64,000 nucleotides of DNA from Chitinophaga sp. YR627 (GCF_900114995.1 NZ_FOUX01000006.1:124001-188000), one strand, 5' to 3'. Positions 25,841 to 35,323 are shown, counted from the first letter of the stretch. Notes: generated by a model not told the origin, from the letters alone. Numbers and translations are program-made.

Positions 25841-27538
25841 ATGAATTTGAATACGAAAGCTCAGGAGCAGAATACCTACGATGCGATTGTGGTAGGCTCC
25901 GGTGTTAGCGGTGGATGGGCTGCAAAAGAACTCACCGAAAAAGGTCTCAAAGTTTTAATGCTGGATAGGGGAAAGAAACTTGAACACGTTAAGGATTACG
26001 AAACTGCAACAAAAGATCCCTGGGAATTTAAGCATCGTGGCCGTATAACAGTAGATCAGCGTGAAACGCATCCTAAACTGAGCCGCGATTATCCATATAG
26101 TGAACACAACGAAAAATACTGGATCAACGACTCTCAGAGTCCATATAATGAAGTAAAGCGTTTTGACTGGTATCGTCCTGATATCGTGGGTGGTAAATCC
26201 ATTATGTGGGGCCGTCAGTCCTATCGCTGGAGTGACCTTGATTTTGAAGCCAACCTGAAAGATGGTATCGCTGTTGACTGGCCGATCCGTTACAAGGACC
26301 TGGCGCCCTGGTATGACTATGTAGAGAAATTTGCAGGTATCAGTGGTGCGGCAGAAGGATTGCCACAATTGCCGGATGGCCAGTTCATGCCCGCTATGGA
26401 AATGAACTGTGTGGAGAAAGACCTGAAATCAAAAGTTGAAAAAGCATTCCCGGATCGCAGGATCACCATGGGACGTGTAGCCAATATCACCAAGCCATTA
26501 CCTGGCCGTACACAGTGTCAGTTCCGTAACCTGTGTAGCCGTGGTTGTCCGTTTGGCGCTTACTTCAGCACGCAGTCTTCCACACTGCCGGCTGCAATGG
26601 CGACAGGCAATCTGACCCTCAGACCGGACAGCATCGTTAACTCAGTGATCTATGACGAAAAACTGGGTAAGGCGACAGGTGTAAAGGTGATTGACAAGCA
26701 TACCAAGCAGATGACCGAATACTATGCGAAAGTGATCTTCGTAAACGGCTCTACACTGGGTACCACCTTCGTACTGATGAACTCCATTTCCAACCGTTTC
26801 CAGAATGGTCTGGGTAATGATAGTGGCGTACTGGGTAAATACCTGATGGACCATCACTTCCGTACAGGTGCTTCCGGTCGTGCAGAAGGTTTTGATGATA
26901 AATACTTCTTCGGCCGCCGTGCAAACGGTATCTATATCCCGCGTTACAGAAACATCGGTAGCGACAAACGTGATTATCTCCGTGGTTTCGGTTACCAGGG
27001 TGGCGCAAGCCGTGGCAGCTGGGCGCGTGGTATCGCAGAAATGGGTGTAGGTAAAGATTTTAAAGATATGCTGTCTGAACCAGGTAGCTGGAGCATGGGA
27101 CTGGGTGGTTTCGGTGAATGTCTGCCTTATGAAGATAATAAGGTGACACTGGATACTTCCGTGAAGGATGACTGGGGACAACCAGTACTGAAGTTCGACG
27201 CTGAATTCAAAGAGAACGAAATGAAGATGCGTAAGGATATGATGAACGATGCTGCAGAAATGCTGGAAGCATCCGGATTCAAAGATATCAGAACTTACGA
27301 CAATGGTTCATATCCAGGTATGGCGATCCATGAAATGGGTACTGCCCGTATGGGACGTGATCCTAAGACTTCTATCCTCAATAGCTGGAACCAGATGCAT
27401 GCTGTGAAGAACGTATTCGTGACCGATGGTGCGTCTATGACTTCCGCAGCTTGCGTAAACCCGTCACTGACCTACATGGCGATGACGGCAAGAGCGGTAG
27501 ATTATGCTGTGAAGGAAATGAAGAAAGGAAATATTTAA
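25841..27538 (+). CDS. GMC-type dehydrogenase large subunit, copy 1
   Basis: 565 aa FAD enzyme oxidising a sugar or alcohol. FAD motif VVGSGVSGGWAAKEL near the N-terminus; catalytic His in HEMGTARMG and the paired Asn in NPSLTYMA near the C-terminus. A Cys226-x5-Cys232-x3-Cys236 motif has the spacing of the 3Fe-4S ligands in direct-electron-transfer FAD glucose dehydrogenase. No signal peptide, consistent with hitch-hiking on the Tat subunit encoded just upstream. Copy 2 follows after a hairpin. Confidence 0.92.
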   Translation: MNLNTKAQEQNTYDAIVVGSGVSGGWAAKELTEKGLKVLMLDRGKKLEHVKDYETATKDPWEFKHRGRITVDQRETHPKLSRDYPYSEHNEKYWINDSQSPYNEVKRFDWYRPDIVGGKSIMWGRQSYRWSDLDFEANLKDGIAVDWPIRYKDLAPWYDYVEKFAGISGAAEGLPQLPDGQFMPAMEMNCVEKDLKSKVEKAFPDRRITMGRVANITKPLPGRTQCQFRNLCSRGCPFGAYFSTQSSTLPAAMATGNLTLRPDSIVNSVIYDEKLGKATGVKVIDKHTKQMTEYYAKVIFVNGSTLGTTFVLMNSISNRFQNGLGNDSGVLGKYLMDHHFRTGASGRAEGFDDKYFFGRRANGIYIPRYRNIGSDKRDYLRGFGYQGGASRGSWARGIAEMGVGKDFKDMLSEPGSWSMGLGGFGECLPYEDNKVTLDTSVKDDWGQPVLKFDAEFKENEMKMRKDMMNDAAEMLEASGFKDIRTYDNGSYPGMAIHEMGTARMGRDPKTSILNSWNQMHAVKNVFVTDGASMTSAACVNPSLTYMAMTARAVDYAVKEMKKGNI

Positions 27539-27548
27539 TCAGACATAG

Positions 27549-27612
27549 ATCAGGGAATTGAGGGACCGCTAATAACAGATTGGCGGTCTGTCATTCCCTG
27601 ATTTAATTTTTA
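27549..27612 (+). terminator. hairpin between the two GMC genes
   Basis: Outer stem ATCAGGGAAT / ATTCCCTGAT and inner ACCGC/GCGGT, followed by a T-rich tract; it may partly terminate and so lower expression of copy 2, or separate two transcripts. Confidence 0.7.
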
Positions 27613-27616
27613 TACT

Positions 27617-29314
27617 ATGCATCTCAACATTAGAGCGGAGAAAGAAAACACCTATGATGCCATTGTAGTTGGTTCGGGCATCAGTGGTGGCTGGGCAGCC
27701 AAAGAGTTAAGCGAAAAAGGGCTGAAAACCCTGGTATTAGAGCGTGGTCGTAACGTAGAGCATATCAAGGATTATACGACGGCTATGAAAGCGCCGTGGG
27801 AGTTCCCGCACCGTTTATCAGGCACACTTGAACAAAAGGAAAACTATCCGATCCAGAGTCAGTGTTATGCCTTTGATGAATCTTCCCAGCAATACTGGGT
27901 CAATGACAAAGAAAATCCATACAATCAGGTAAAGCCATTCAACTGGCTGCGCGGATATCATGTAGGCGGCCGTTCGCTGATGTGGGGCCGACAGGTATAC
28001 CGTTGGAGCGATATTGACTTCGGAGCCAATGCAAAAGATGGTTTCGGTGTTGACTGGCCTATCCGCTATAAAGATATTGAGTCCTGGTATGATTACGTGG
28101 AAACGTATATCGGTATCAGCGGTCAGGCAGAAGGACTGCCGCAATTGCCGGATGGTAAATTCATGAAGGCAATGGAAATGAACTGCCTGGAAAAACATGT
28201 GGCAGCAAGGATCAGGGAACGTTACGAAGATCGTATCATGACGATCGGTCGTGTGGCACACGTGACAGAGAAACACCATGACAGGGGACCTTGTCAGTAC
28301 CGTAATCTTTGTCACCGCGGATGTCCTTTTACAGGTTACTTCAGCAGTAACGGCGTTACCCTGCCGGCAGCTGCAAAGACTGGCAATATGACCCTCCGTC
28401 CTGATTCTATTGTACTGGAAGTGATCTATGATGATCAGAAGGGCAAGGCAACCGGTGTGAAGATCCTCGATGCGCACACCATGCAGACGGTTGAATACTA
28501 TGCAGATATTATCTTCCTGAATGCCTCTACTTTAGGTACTGCTTCTATTCTCCTGAACTCTGTCTCCAGCCGTTTCCCCAATGGTTTTGGTAATGACAGC
28601 GAACAGGTAGGGCATAACCTGATGGACCACCATTATGGCGTTGGCGCCGGTGGAGAGTTTGATGGTTTCCAGGACCAGTATTATAGTAGCGGACGCAGAC
28701 CTAACGGTATCTATATCCCGCGTTTCCGTAACATCAATACAGCCACCACACAAAAAGACTATGTACGTGGCTTTGGTTACCAGGGCGGCGCAGAACGCGG
28801 TCGTGGTGTATCATTTGACGGAGTGGGTGCATCCCTGAAAGAATCGTTGTCAGAACCAGGTAACTGGAGCTTTGGAATCGGTTCATGGGGTGAGCATTTA
28901 CCTTATTATGAGAATAAAGTAACCCTGAATAAGGATAAGAAAGATAAGTACGGTCTGCCGACACTGGATATTGACTGCGAGTTCAAAGAGAACGAGCTGG
29001 CGATGCGTAAGGATATGGCAGCCAGTGCGAAGGAAATGCTGGAAGCGGCCGGTCTGAAAAATGTCGGTACGTATGACAGCATGCCGCCTCCGGGACATTG
29101 TATCCATGAAATGGGTACGGCCCGTATGGGACGTGATCCGAAGACTTCCGTACTGAACGGATGGAACCAGGTACATGCCGCTAAGAACGTATTTATTACG
29201 GATGGCGCATGTATGACCTCTTCCGCCTGTCAGAACCCTTCTATTACCTACATGGCGCTGACGGCAAGAGCCTGCGACTATGCGGTGAAGGAACTGAAGA
29301 AAGGAAATTTGTAG
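27617..29314 (+). CDS. GMC-type dehydrogenase large subunit, copy 2
   Basis: 565 aa, exactly the length of copy 1 and identical to it at most positions by eye, including the FAD motif, catalytic HEMGTARMG and Asn, and the three Cys at 226, 232 and 236. Differences concentrate around residues 60-90, 215-225 and 340-385, which in GMC enzymes line the substrate entrance, suggesting altered substrate range after tandem duplication. No second small subunit is present, so both may share the upstream one. Confidence 0.92.
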   Translation: MHLNIRAEKENTYDAIVVGSGISGGWAAKELSEKGLKTLVLERGRNVEHIKDYTTAMKAPWEFPHRLSGTLEQKENYPIQSQCYAFDESSQQYWVNDKENPYNQVKPFNWLRGYHVGGRSLMWGRQVYRWSDIDFGANAKDGFGVDWPIRYKDIESWYDYVETYIGISGQAEGLPQLPDGKFMKAMEMNCLEKHVAARIRERYEDRIMTIGRVAHVTEKHHDRGPCQYRNLCHRGCPFTGYFSSNGVTLPAAAKTGNMTLRPDSIVLEVIYDDQKGKATGVKILDAHTMQTVEYYADIIFLNASTLGTASILLNSVSSRFPNGFGNDSEQVGHNLMDHHYGVGAGGEFDGFQDQYYSSGRRPNGIYIPRFRNINTATTQKDYVRGFGYQGGAERGRGVSFDGVGASLKESLSEPGNWSFGIGSWGEHLPYYENKVTLNKDKKDKYGLPTLDIDCEFKENELAMRKDMAASAKEMLEAAGLKNVGTYDSMPPPGHCIHEMGTARMGRDPKTSVLNGWNQVHAAKNVFITDGACMTSSACQNPSITYMALTARACDYAVKELKKGNL

Positions 29315-29334
29315 TTTGTTGAGATTGAAATATA

Positions 29335-29368
29335 AAGCCTGCCGGACGTATTCTGGCGGGCTTTTTTT
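29335..29368 (+). terminator. strong terminator after GMC copy 2
   Basis: A 12-bp stem (AAGCCTGCCGGA / TCTGGCGGGCTT with two wobble pairs), 5-nt loop, then a run of T, 21 bp after the gene. Confidence 0.88.
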
Positions 29369-29387
29369 CATTATACATGGACGATAT

Positions 29388-29670
29388 GTGAAGAAGAACA
29401 GGAAGCGCGCAGTTGCCTTTTTATTACAGGCGACAGAAAGAAATTATGCAGACGCCTGGTATGATCTGGCTATTTGTTATGAGAAAGGCGCCGGCATAGA
29501 GAAGGACAAAGAAACAGGCATTTGCATGTTATCTGCATGCCGCTATAGCAGGCAATGCGCAGGCGATTTATGAAGTAGGTCGTTGCTATTATTATGGAAC
29601 ACGGGTTGAGAAAGACTGGGATCTTGCACAGATCTGGTTATACCAGGCGGAAGAAAAAGGCGTGCATTGA
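29388..29670 (+). pseudogene. frameshifted Sel1-repeat remnant
   Basis: Frame 1 reads NRKRAVAFLLQAT...NYADAWYDLAICYEKGAGIEKDKET, a Sel1 repeat, then loses the pattern at about 29516. Frame 2 resumes with AFACYLHAAIAGNAQAIYEV and RCYYYGTRVEKDWDLAQIW, a second Sel1 repeat ending in a stop at 29668. Removing one G near 29517 would join them exactly in phase. The 5' end is also missing (only GTG near 29388, just after a terminator), so this is a truncated, frameshifted relic unless it is a sequencing error. Confidence 0.75.
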
Positions 29671-29814
29671 TTTTTGTATTGAAAACATACTTACCTTTAA
29701 GTGATACGGCAAATGTAGCATCTCCTGCTACATGGCTTTTGTAAAAGTTGACCGTACTATACCTGTTTGTTTGCCCATCGTGTTTGTTAACTTATCAAAA
29801 TCAGCTTAGACTTT

Positions 29815-31239
29815 ATGACTAGTGGATTTGTTGTAGGTATGCTTGTAGTGAGCCTGCATAGCCTTGTTCCAGTTAACCATGCGGATACGATGAACGTATC
29901 CGCAGACAGTCGCGTACAAAAGCGGCAGCAATTATCAGGTAGATACCTGTCCGTTGTTAAAAAGAAAACAGCTCGTATGGCCCGGCTGGTCAACAGGCGG
30001 ACAAACAAAGTGCTTGACCGCTTATTAAAACAGGAGCGGAGAATGAAAGCCCGTTTACACAGGATGGATAGCGTAGCTGCGGATAACATCTTTACAGATG
30101 CGATGAGTGAGCTGGAAAGACGCAAGACAGGAGAGATGCGGAAGGCCTCAAATGCTTCCTGTGAGATCGACGTTTATCTGGACAGTCTTCAGGGTATCCT
30201 GCGGTTCCTGCGGGAGGAAACCGCATTACCAGGATTTGACAGGAAGCAATTACCGGCAGTAAGCGCCAGTGTCGCTTCTCTGGAAGTGCAGCTGCAACAC
30301 GCCGGCCAGGTAAGGGCATATATCCGGATGCATAAGCAGCTGCTGCAACAACGGCTGGTGAAGTATGCCGGTTTCTCTAAAGACCTGCAGCAGATCAGTA
30401 AAACCGCTTATTACTACACGCAGCAGCTGAATGAGTATAAGACATTATCAAAAGACAAAAAGAAGGCCGAAAGAAAGGCCCTGGCGGTGCTGCGTACGAT
30501 ACCTGCGTTTAGTGATTTTCTGCAGAAGCATACGGAGATAGCCGCGTTTTTTAATCAGACAGCAGCTAATGCCAACCTTGAAGGATTACAAACCCGTTCG
30601 CAGGTAGCGCAGTTCATACAGCAAAGGCTAGGCAATGATCCTGCCGGCAGACAGGTAGTGGCACAACAGCTGGAAGAGGCCAGGGGGCAGTTGAATGAAC
30701 TGAAAGAGAAAATCCCGGACCTTGATAATACAGCAGATATGCCTGATTTCAGACCCGATCCGATGAAGACGAAAAGCCTGTTACAGCGATTGGAAATAGG
30801 AGGTAATATACAGTTTCAGCGGTCGGGTAATTACTATCCTGCCATGTCTGATATTGCGGGACAGATAGGGTACCGGTTTCATAGAAACGGTACGATAGGT
30901 ATTGGCGTTGCTTATAAATTGGGATTGGGGGAGGGATGGAATGCTATTAAGATCAGCCATCAGGGCGTCGGGGTGAGGGCATATGTGGATTGGAAGCTGA
31001 AAGGGATTTTTTTTGTCAATGGAGGTTTTGAAGAGAATCATGTATCAGTAGCCCGGCATACGGACAGGTTTAATAATTGGTCCGGGTGGCAGGAGAGCGC
31101 CTTATTGGGAATGAGCATGAAATATAAGGTAAACACGAAATTAAAAGGAAATATTGCCTTATTGTACGATGTGCTGGCAATCCGTAATACGCCATCGGGT
31201 AGTTCGCTGAAATTGCGATTCGGGTATCATTTCCGGTGA
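29815..31239 (+). CDS. coiled-coil protein with C-terminal outer-membrane barrel-like domain
   Basis: 474 aa. An N-terminal hydrophobic segment (about 3-24) can act as signal peptide. Residues ~45-310 are charged and helical, with long Lys/Arg/Gln-rich coiled-coil stretches. From about residue 322 the sequence becomes alternating beta (LEIGGNIQFQRSG, GTIGIGVAYKLGLG, VGVRAYVDWKL, LKGNIALLYDV) and ends in LKLRFGYHFR, with the aromatic C-terminus of outer-membrane barrels. I do not know a named family. As I recall, Bacteroidota barrels of this style sit beside very large secreted RHS-like proteins; none is here, so it may be what is left of such a locus. Confidence 0.7.
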   Translation: MTSGFVVGMLVVSLHSLVPVNHADTMNVSADSRVQKRQQLSGRYLSVVKKKTARMARLVNRRTNKVLDRLLKQERRMKARLHRMDSVAADNIFTDAMSELERRKTGEMRKASNASCEIDVYLDSLQGILRFLREETALPGFDRKQLPAVSASVASLEVQLQHAGQVRAYIRMHKQLLQQRLVKYAGFSKDLQQISKTAYYYTQQLNEYKTLSKDKKKAERKALAVLRTIPAFSDFLQKHTEIAAFFNQTAANANLEGLQTRSQVAQFIQQRLGNDPAGRQVVAQQLEEARGQLNELKEKIPDLDNTADMPDFRPDPMKTKSLLQRLEIGGNIQFQRSGNYYPAMSDIAGQIGYRFHRNGTIGIGVAYKLGLGEGWNAIKISHQGVGVRAYVDWKLKGIFFVNGGFEENHVSVARHTDRFNNWSGWQESALLGMSMKYKVNTKLKGNIALLYDVLAIRNTPSGSSLKLRFGYHFR

Positions 31240-31360
31240 TAGAAAATAAATGTATTTTTAGCGTATCATTTGTTCGTAAGCGTAACAACGAGTAATCGCT
31301 ATACCCGAAAGAAACATTCGTTTTTCAAACCATTTACAATTGAATAGTTAATTCATCGTC

Positions 31361-31651
31361 ATGATAACTGCTGTACAGAAGCCAGTTTTAGTTGCCATAT
31401 ATGCTATTGCCGCAATAATGGCCTATCCTATTTTATTATACATGTTACAGGACATTGAGACAATGCAGGATGTCTTTCCATTACTGCCGGAGCATGCATT
31501 TATACAGGTCTTTCTAAGCGGACCTGTCTTGATAGGGGTAGGTGGGGTGTTGCGTTTCAGGCTTCAGCAAAGGCGCGCGGGATGGGTTTGTATATTGATA
31601 GGGCTTTCGTGGATAGGGGCGATATTCGTTGAATTGATTACAAAGAATTAG
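31361..31651 (+). CDS. small three-helix membrane protein
   Basis: 96 aa with three predicted membrane segments (about residues 7-29, 48-66 and 73-92). Resembles generic three-helix membrane proteins; no family recognised. It starts the row of small orphan genes in the AT-rich island. Size and neighbourhood would fit an immunity-type protein, but nothing in the sequence shows that. Confidence 0.6.
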   Translation: MITAVQKPVLVAIYAIAAIMAYPILLYMLQDIETMQDVFPLLPEHAFIQVFLSGPVLIGVGGVLRFRLQQRRAGWVCILIGLSWIGAIFVELITKN

Positions 31652-31990
31652 GCATCACAGGTATGATATGTTTATCAAGCCGATTGATGATCAGCAACAA
31701 AAAGTTGAAAATACCATGACAGCCATATTTTGTCAAAATGTTTCAGCAAGAGGTCGGAATGGTATTTTCAAATATTAAAAATTGTAAAGTCCATACATGC
31801 TGCCTGATCAATTTGAAGTGATGAACGATGCGGAATTCTTTGGGAATAATATGCCTGATACAGGACCTGAATTTGTTCCGCCCCGTCTGGGGCATTAAAA
31901 GCGTTCGTCGGAAAAGCCAGGGTACGGCGGCTGGACTCCCTCATTACTATCTTGGGAATAGATTAACATATCACAAGCATTTCCTTTAAC
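31652..31990. other. intergenic in accessory island, with short relic frame
   Basis: 339 bp. The only coding-like piece is a 33-codon frame at 31797-31898 (starts MLPDQFEVMND, ends FVPPRLGH) with acidic and proline-rich content; it looks like the tail of a larger lost protein rather than a gene. The rest is AT-rich without recognisable structure. Confidence 0.35.
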
Positions 31991-32392
31991 ATGAAGAAAG
32001 TATTTACTGTATTATTAATTATCCTCTCAGGAGCACCTGTTTTTCTGGAAATATATTTTCCTGAGCTGCAGACGCTTCAGGCCATTTTATATGCCATAGG
32101 CGCAGGTGTGCTGCTTTACCAGTACTGGACAAGGATCACGAAAAAGAACTACCAGTACATCGAAGGCCCTAAAGAGATCGCATTTGCGGTACTCAAGGTG
32201 TTCGCTTTTTACGCCTGCATCTGGCGCGGCTTTTTGTATTCTCCTGACTGGCTGAAGTATCCGCTCTTTTTACTTATTCCGTGGTCTTGCTACTGGATAC
32301 TGGGTGTGTGCTGGCCGTTTGTACTGATCAGGTTTAGGAGGAAGATGTCTTTGTCCACAGAAGAATATAGCGAAGTAAAAGCTGCTCAGTAA
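31991..32392 (+). CDS. four-helix membrane protein, hypothetical
   Basis: 133 aa with hydrophobic segments at about 5-22, 28-44, 66-84 and 90-113, and a polar C-terminus. Basic residues in the loop RITKKNYQYIEGPKE suggest the cytoplasmic side. No family recognised. 41 bp before the next small membrane gene, so likely cotranscribed. Confidence 0.6.
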   Translation: MKKVFTVLLIILSGAPVFLEIYFPELQTLQAILYAIGAGVLLYQYWTRITKKNYQYIEGPKEIAFAVLKVFAFYACIWRGFLYSPDWLKYPLFLLIPWSCYWILGVCWPFVLIRFRRKMSLSTEEYSEVKAAQ

Positions 32393-32433
32393 GGAATAGC
32401 ATGATAAGACCTATTTAATCAATAATAAATACA

Positions 32434-32751
32434 ATGGAAGAATCAAAACGGAAGAAGCTTAGAATTGGAGCAATATTTTCTTTGTGTGTCGTCCCTGTAA
32501 TAGGTTTGAAGTATTTATTGATAAACCGGTTCGGACTACTTGACCGATATCACAATGCAAATGCAGTAATTACTTACTTTGTGCTATTCCCACTCTTTTT
32601 TGCAGGCTTGTATTACTCATCAGGGGTATTGGTAGATACTTACCGGGAAAAAAGGAAATGGGGCGCCATATGTACTGACTTTAATGTGATGATGTCTATG
32701 CCGACATTATTATTTTTTTTGTATCTGATGGCATGTTTATTTGGTGCTTAA
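32434..32751 (+). CDS. three-helix membrane protein, hypothetical
   Basis: 105 aa. A positively charged start (EESKRKKLR) precedes a first membrane segment at ~11-31, then ~44-65 and ~85-104. No family recognised. In line with two other small membrane proteins in the island. Confidence 0.6.
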   Translation: MEESKRKKLRIGAIFSLCVVPVIGLKYLLINRFGLLDRYHNANAVITYFVLFPLFFAGLYYSSGVLVDTYREKRKWGAICTDFNVMMSMPTLLFFLYLMACLFGA

Positions 32752-32842
32752 GTGTGAGCTCAGTTTAAATAATGATAGCATTAGTCTTTCAGGAGGCTAT
32801 TAATTACCAGATTTTTTTTACAGAAACGCCTTTTTGCCCAAT

Positions 32843-33430
32843 ATGATTAAATGGATTTTACTACTTCAAAGCTTATTTGCATTAAATGATGAACCATGCT
32901 CCCGGCATTGGAATGCGTTGACAGTTTTTGATATTATTTTTCAACAGAAGAATAATAAGAACGTAGTCTCTCTATACTCGGATCTTTTAGTGTTTAATAA
33001 TGGTATAAATGAGCTTCCGGAACATGTCGTAAAGGGAAGGTGTGCACTTCTGGATAAAATACGGATGACACATTTTCAAACGCTTGCGAAAGCCTTTGTC
33101 ATTGAGATGAAAATATCAACTGATCCCATTAAGGACCGTGCGTTGGTATTGGATGTAACAGACAGTTGCAACATTTGCCTGTACGTATATGAAAAGTTTT
33201 TTCATACCTGGAAAATGCAGAAAGTAATTAGGAATATTTCTGGACTATCATACGGAAATGCATTTGCTGATATACGGGTTGATGAAAGCCTGGGCGTCAA
33301 TTTAAAAGCTTTTACCATAACTGAATTCAGAGATGGCGAAGCATGCTGGTCCAGGTATATACCATTTGCGACATTGAATAATGACTGCTGGGTTGCGGAG
33401 CTATTAAATCAACACTATCAGTCTAATTAA
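32843..33430 (+). CDS. hypothetical protein, secreted or soluble
   Basis: 195 aa from the first ATG (the open frame begins at a TTG three codons earlier). The first ~14 residues are hydrophobic and may be a signal peptide. The rest is a mixed alpha/beta sequence with Trp- and Cys-containing stretches (DSCNICLYVYEKFFHTWKMQ) and no motif I recognise. AT-rich codon use matches the island rather than the flanking core genes. Confidence 0.55.
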   Translation: MIKWILLLQSLFALNDEPCSRHWNALTVFDIIFQQKNNKNVVSLYSDLLVFNNGINELPEHVVKGRCALLDKIRMTHFQTLAKAFVIEMKISTDPIKDRALVLDVTDSCNICLYVYEKFFHTWKMQKVIRNISGLSYGNAFADIRVDESLGVNLKAFTITEFRDGEACWSRYIPFATLNNDCWVAELLNQHYQSN

Positions 33431-33539
33431 GCCGGAAAATTATTGCAGGTGATGCGATGACCGCCTCTGGGTAATAGGATTCGATAAGGAGTGCCTTTGC
33501 AAGCGTAAATCAAGGCGACGAAACATATATTATTCAACA

Positions 33540-34049
33540 ATGAAACGAACAGATAACAACAAATTGGGACAGAGGAAAAGAAAAATAGGCATTGTACAGT
33601 TTGTATTGTTTTTATGCCTGTCTGCTTTTGTAGCATGTGATAGGGGTGAAGAAGAGATATACATCCTGCCTAAGAATTATACCGGAGCGGTTTATATAAT
33701 ACTTAACCAAAAGACAGGAACGCCACCCAGATATGAAAGAGGAAAAAGAGTTTACGAAATTCCATCAAACGGAATATTGAAAACTCAATTTGGTTTTAAT
33801 AAAGGGTGGATCGGTATACCGCAATATTTTTATGCCGATGGCCCGAACAGGATACCTGTGTTTTACCAGTTAGAAAACAAGGATATTAAAAAAGATACAT
33901 TGCAGGCATGTTGTAGCCGGGCTGGTACAAGTTATAAGGATACAAAAGAAGCCGTTGACTATGAACTTTTTTTTATCGGCACTAAACAGCAAATTGATAG
34001 TGCTCGTGACGTTGAAGATAGCGTAAATGTCAGTAAATATGGAGAGTAA
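33540..34049 (+). CDS. lipoprotein, resembles DUF6843
   Basis: 169 aa. A basic N-terminus and hydrophobic stretch end in FVACDRG, a lipobox. The part beginning YILPKNYTGAVYIILNQ, followed by GTPPRYERGKRVYEIPSNG, resembles DUF6843-type lipoproteins of Bacteroidota (assignment from memory). Function unknown; an envelope lipoprotein is likely. Confidence 0.6.
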   Translation: MKRTDNNKLGQRKRKIGIVQFVLFLCLSAFVACDRGEEEIYILPKNYTGAVYIILNQKTGTPPRYERGKRVYEIPSNGILKTQFGFNKGWIGIPQYFYADGPNRIPVFYQLENKDIKKDTLQACCSRAGTSYKDTKEAVDYELFFIGTKQQIDSARDVEDSVNVSKYGE

Positions 34050-34082
34050 TACTCTTTACATAGCGGGGCTTATATCGTTTCT

Positions 34083-34667
34083 CTAATTGCTTCCATTTTC
34101 CTTTTCAATATGTCTCTTTACATGCGCCAGTGCGCTCTTTGTACAAAACGTCTGATAAGGGATAGAGAATACCGGACCAAGTATACGGGCTAATAGATTA
34201 CCGGGAGCTGAATAGGTGTGAATTTTGAAGGTCAGTTGCTGATGCTCCCCCTGTTCTACCGTAAATGTAGAAATGCCTTTCTCGACATGGCCATTCAGGG
34301 TCTCATAACTAAATCCTTTTTTATCCTGTTGATCTATTATTTCATTCACCCTTACACCAAAAATTATTTTCTGAGAAAATGACTTTACAGGAGGGAGGTA
34401 GACCTGTTGAACAATGGTATCACCCACCTGCATCCTTCTGTTCTCCTCCTTCCATTGCGCGTAGTGATGCATAATATTATCCGGAAAGATATTGTAGTCA
34501 AACAGCGTGTTTAAATTGACGTCTGCAAGGTGCTTATGCATATCTAATGCGATAACACTTATTTTCTCCGTCAGCTGTTCTTTGATATAAGGCATTACCC
34601 TTTCCCCTTTTAAAAAGCGAAGGTATTGCGGGAAGTTTTTTTGCTGATCTGTTAAATATAATTTCAT
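34083..34667 (-). CDS. DUF1990 family protein
   Basis: 194 aa, soluble. The C-terminal half follows the DUF1990 pattern: FGVRVNEII, FSYETLNGHVEKGISTFTVE, FKIHTYSAPGNLLARILGP and a helical end. These proteins have a START/SRPBCC-like fold and may bind a hydrophobic ligand; no reaction is known. It is the only minus-strand gene in the island. Confidence 0.7.
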   Translation of the reverse strand: MKLYLTDQQKNFPQYLRFLKGERVMPYIKEQLTEKISVIALDMHKHLADVNLNTLFDYNIFPDNIMHHYAQWKEENRRMQVGDTIVQQVYLPPVKSFSQKIIFGVRVNEIIDQQDKKGFSYETLNGHVEKGISTFTVEQGEHQQLTFKIHTYSAPGNLLARILGPVFSIPYQTFCTKSALAHVKRHIEKENGSN

Positions 34668-34855
34668 TTCAAATAGGTCTGTAATGTAGTGCTGATTGTC
34701 CTTCAGAATAAATAGTAAACGGAACGCTTAATGGTATGTAAAAATACAGTGTATTACAGGTTGTCTGCTATTTTTTGTGCAGCTGATATAAAAAGTATGC
34801 GTCGGAGTGTTATGGAAAAATACCACAGGTGCATCTTTTAATGGAGATAAAAAAT

Positions 34856-35323
34856 ATGAAAGCAATTCTTCTCACAATATTTTGTTTCATTTCTTTGCGG
34901 CGCATTTGCGCCCAAACCATTCCGGCTACCGGTGATACCAGTATAATAGGCTGTTATTTTGATCCTATAAGATTCGATGTGCAGTACAGCAATGCCGCAA
35001 TATGGTTTCCTGATAGTCTTAACGATGGCAGTATAGACAAGCTGATGGTGAAAATCTTTATTAATAAAGCCGCGAAGATCGATAGTTTTACGGTCATAAA
35101 AGTGCTTATCGGGCAGGAAAAAAAAACGATCGATTATCTGGGTAAACTACCTGAAGATGAACAAACCCGCAGGTGCTATCCTTTTGTTCGCGAGTTCCTG
35201 AAGAAGAAGTTGCTGATAAAAAAACTGTCCGAACCGACTGAACAATACACCATAATGATACTCCCCATCAGGTTTGTATATCCGCCTCACCAGAAGAAAT
35301 CCCGTCAGCCTGACAATAAATAA
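34856..35323 (+). CDS. secreted hypothetical protein
   Basis: 155 aa from the ATG giving MKAILLTIFCFISL, a good signal peptide with cleavage near ICAQ. The mature part begins with polar residues and has a segment NKAAKIDSFTVIKV followed by a basic C-terminus. The layout (short secreted protein with TonB-C-like beta-alpha-beta hints) is suggestive but no family is secure. An in-frame ATG five codons upstream is possible. Confidence 0.5.
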   Translation: MKAILLTIFCFISLRRICAQTIPATGDTSIIGCYFDPIRFDVQYSNAAIWFPDSLNDGSIDKLMVKIFINKAAKIDSFTVIKVLIGQEKKTIDYLGKLPEDEQTRRCYPFVREFLKKKLLIKKLSEPTEQYTIMILPIRFVYPPHQKKSRQPDNK

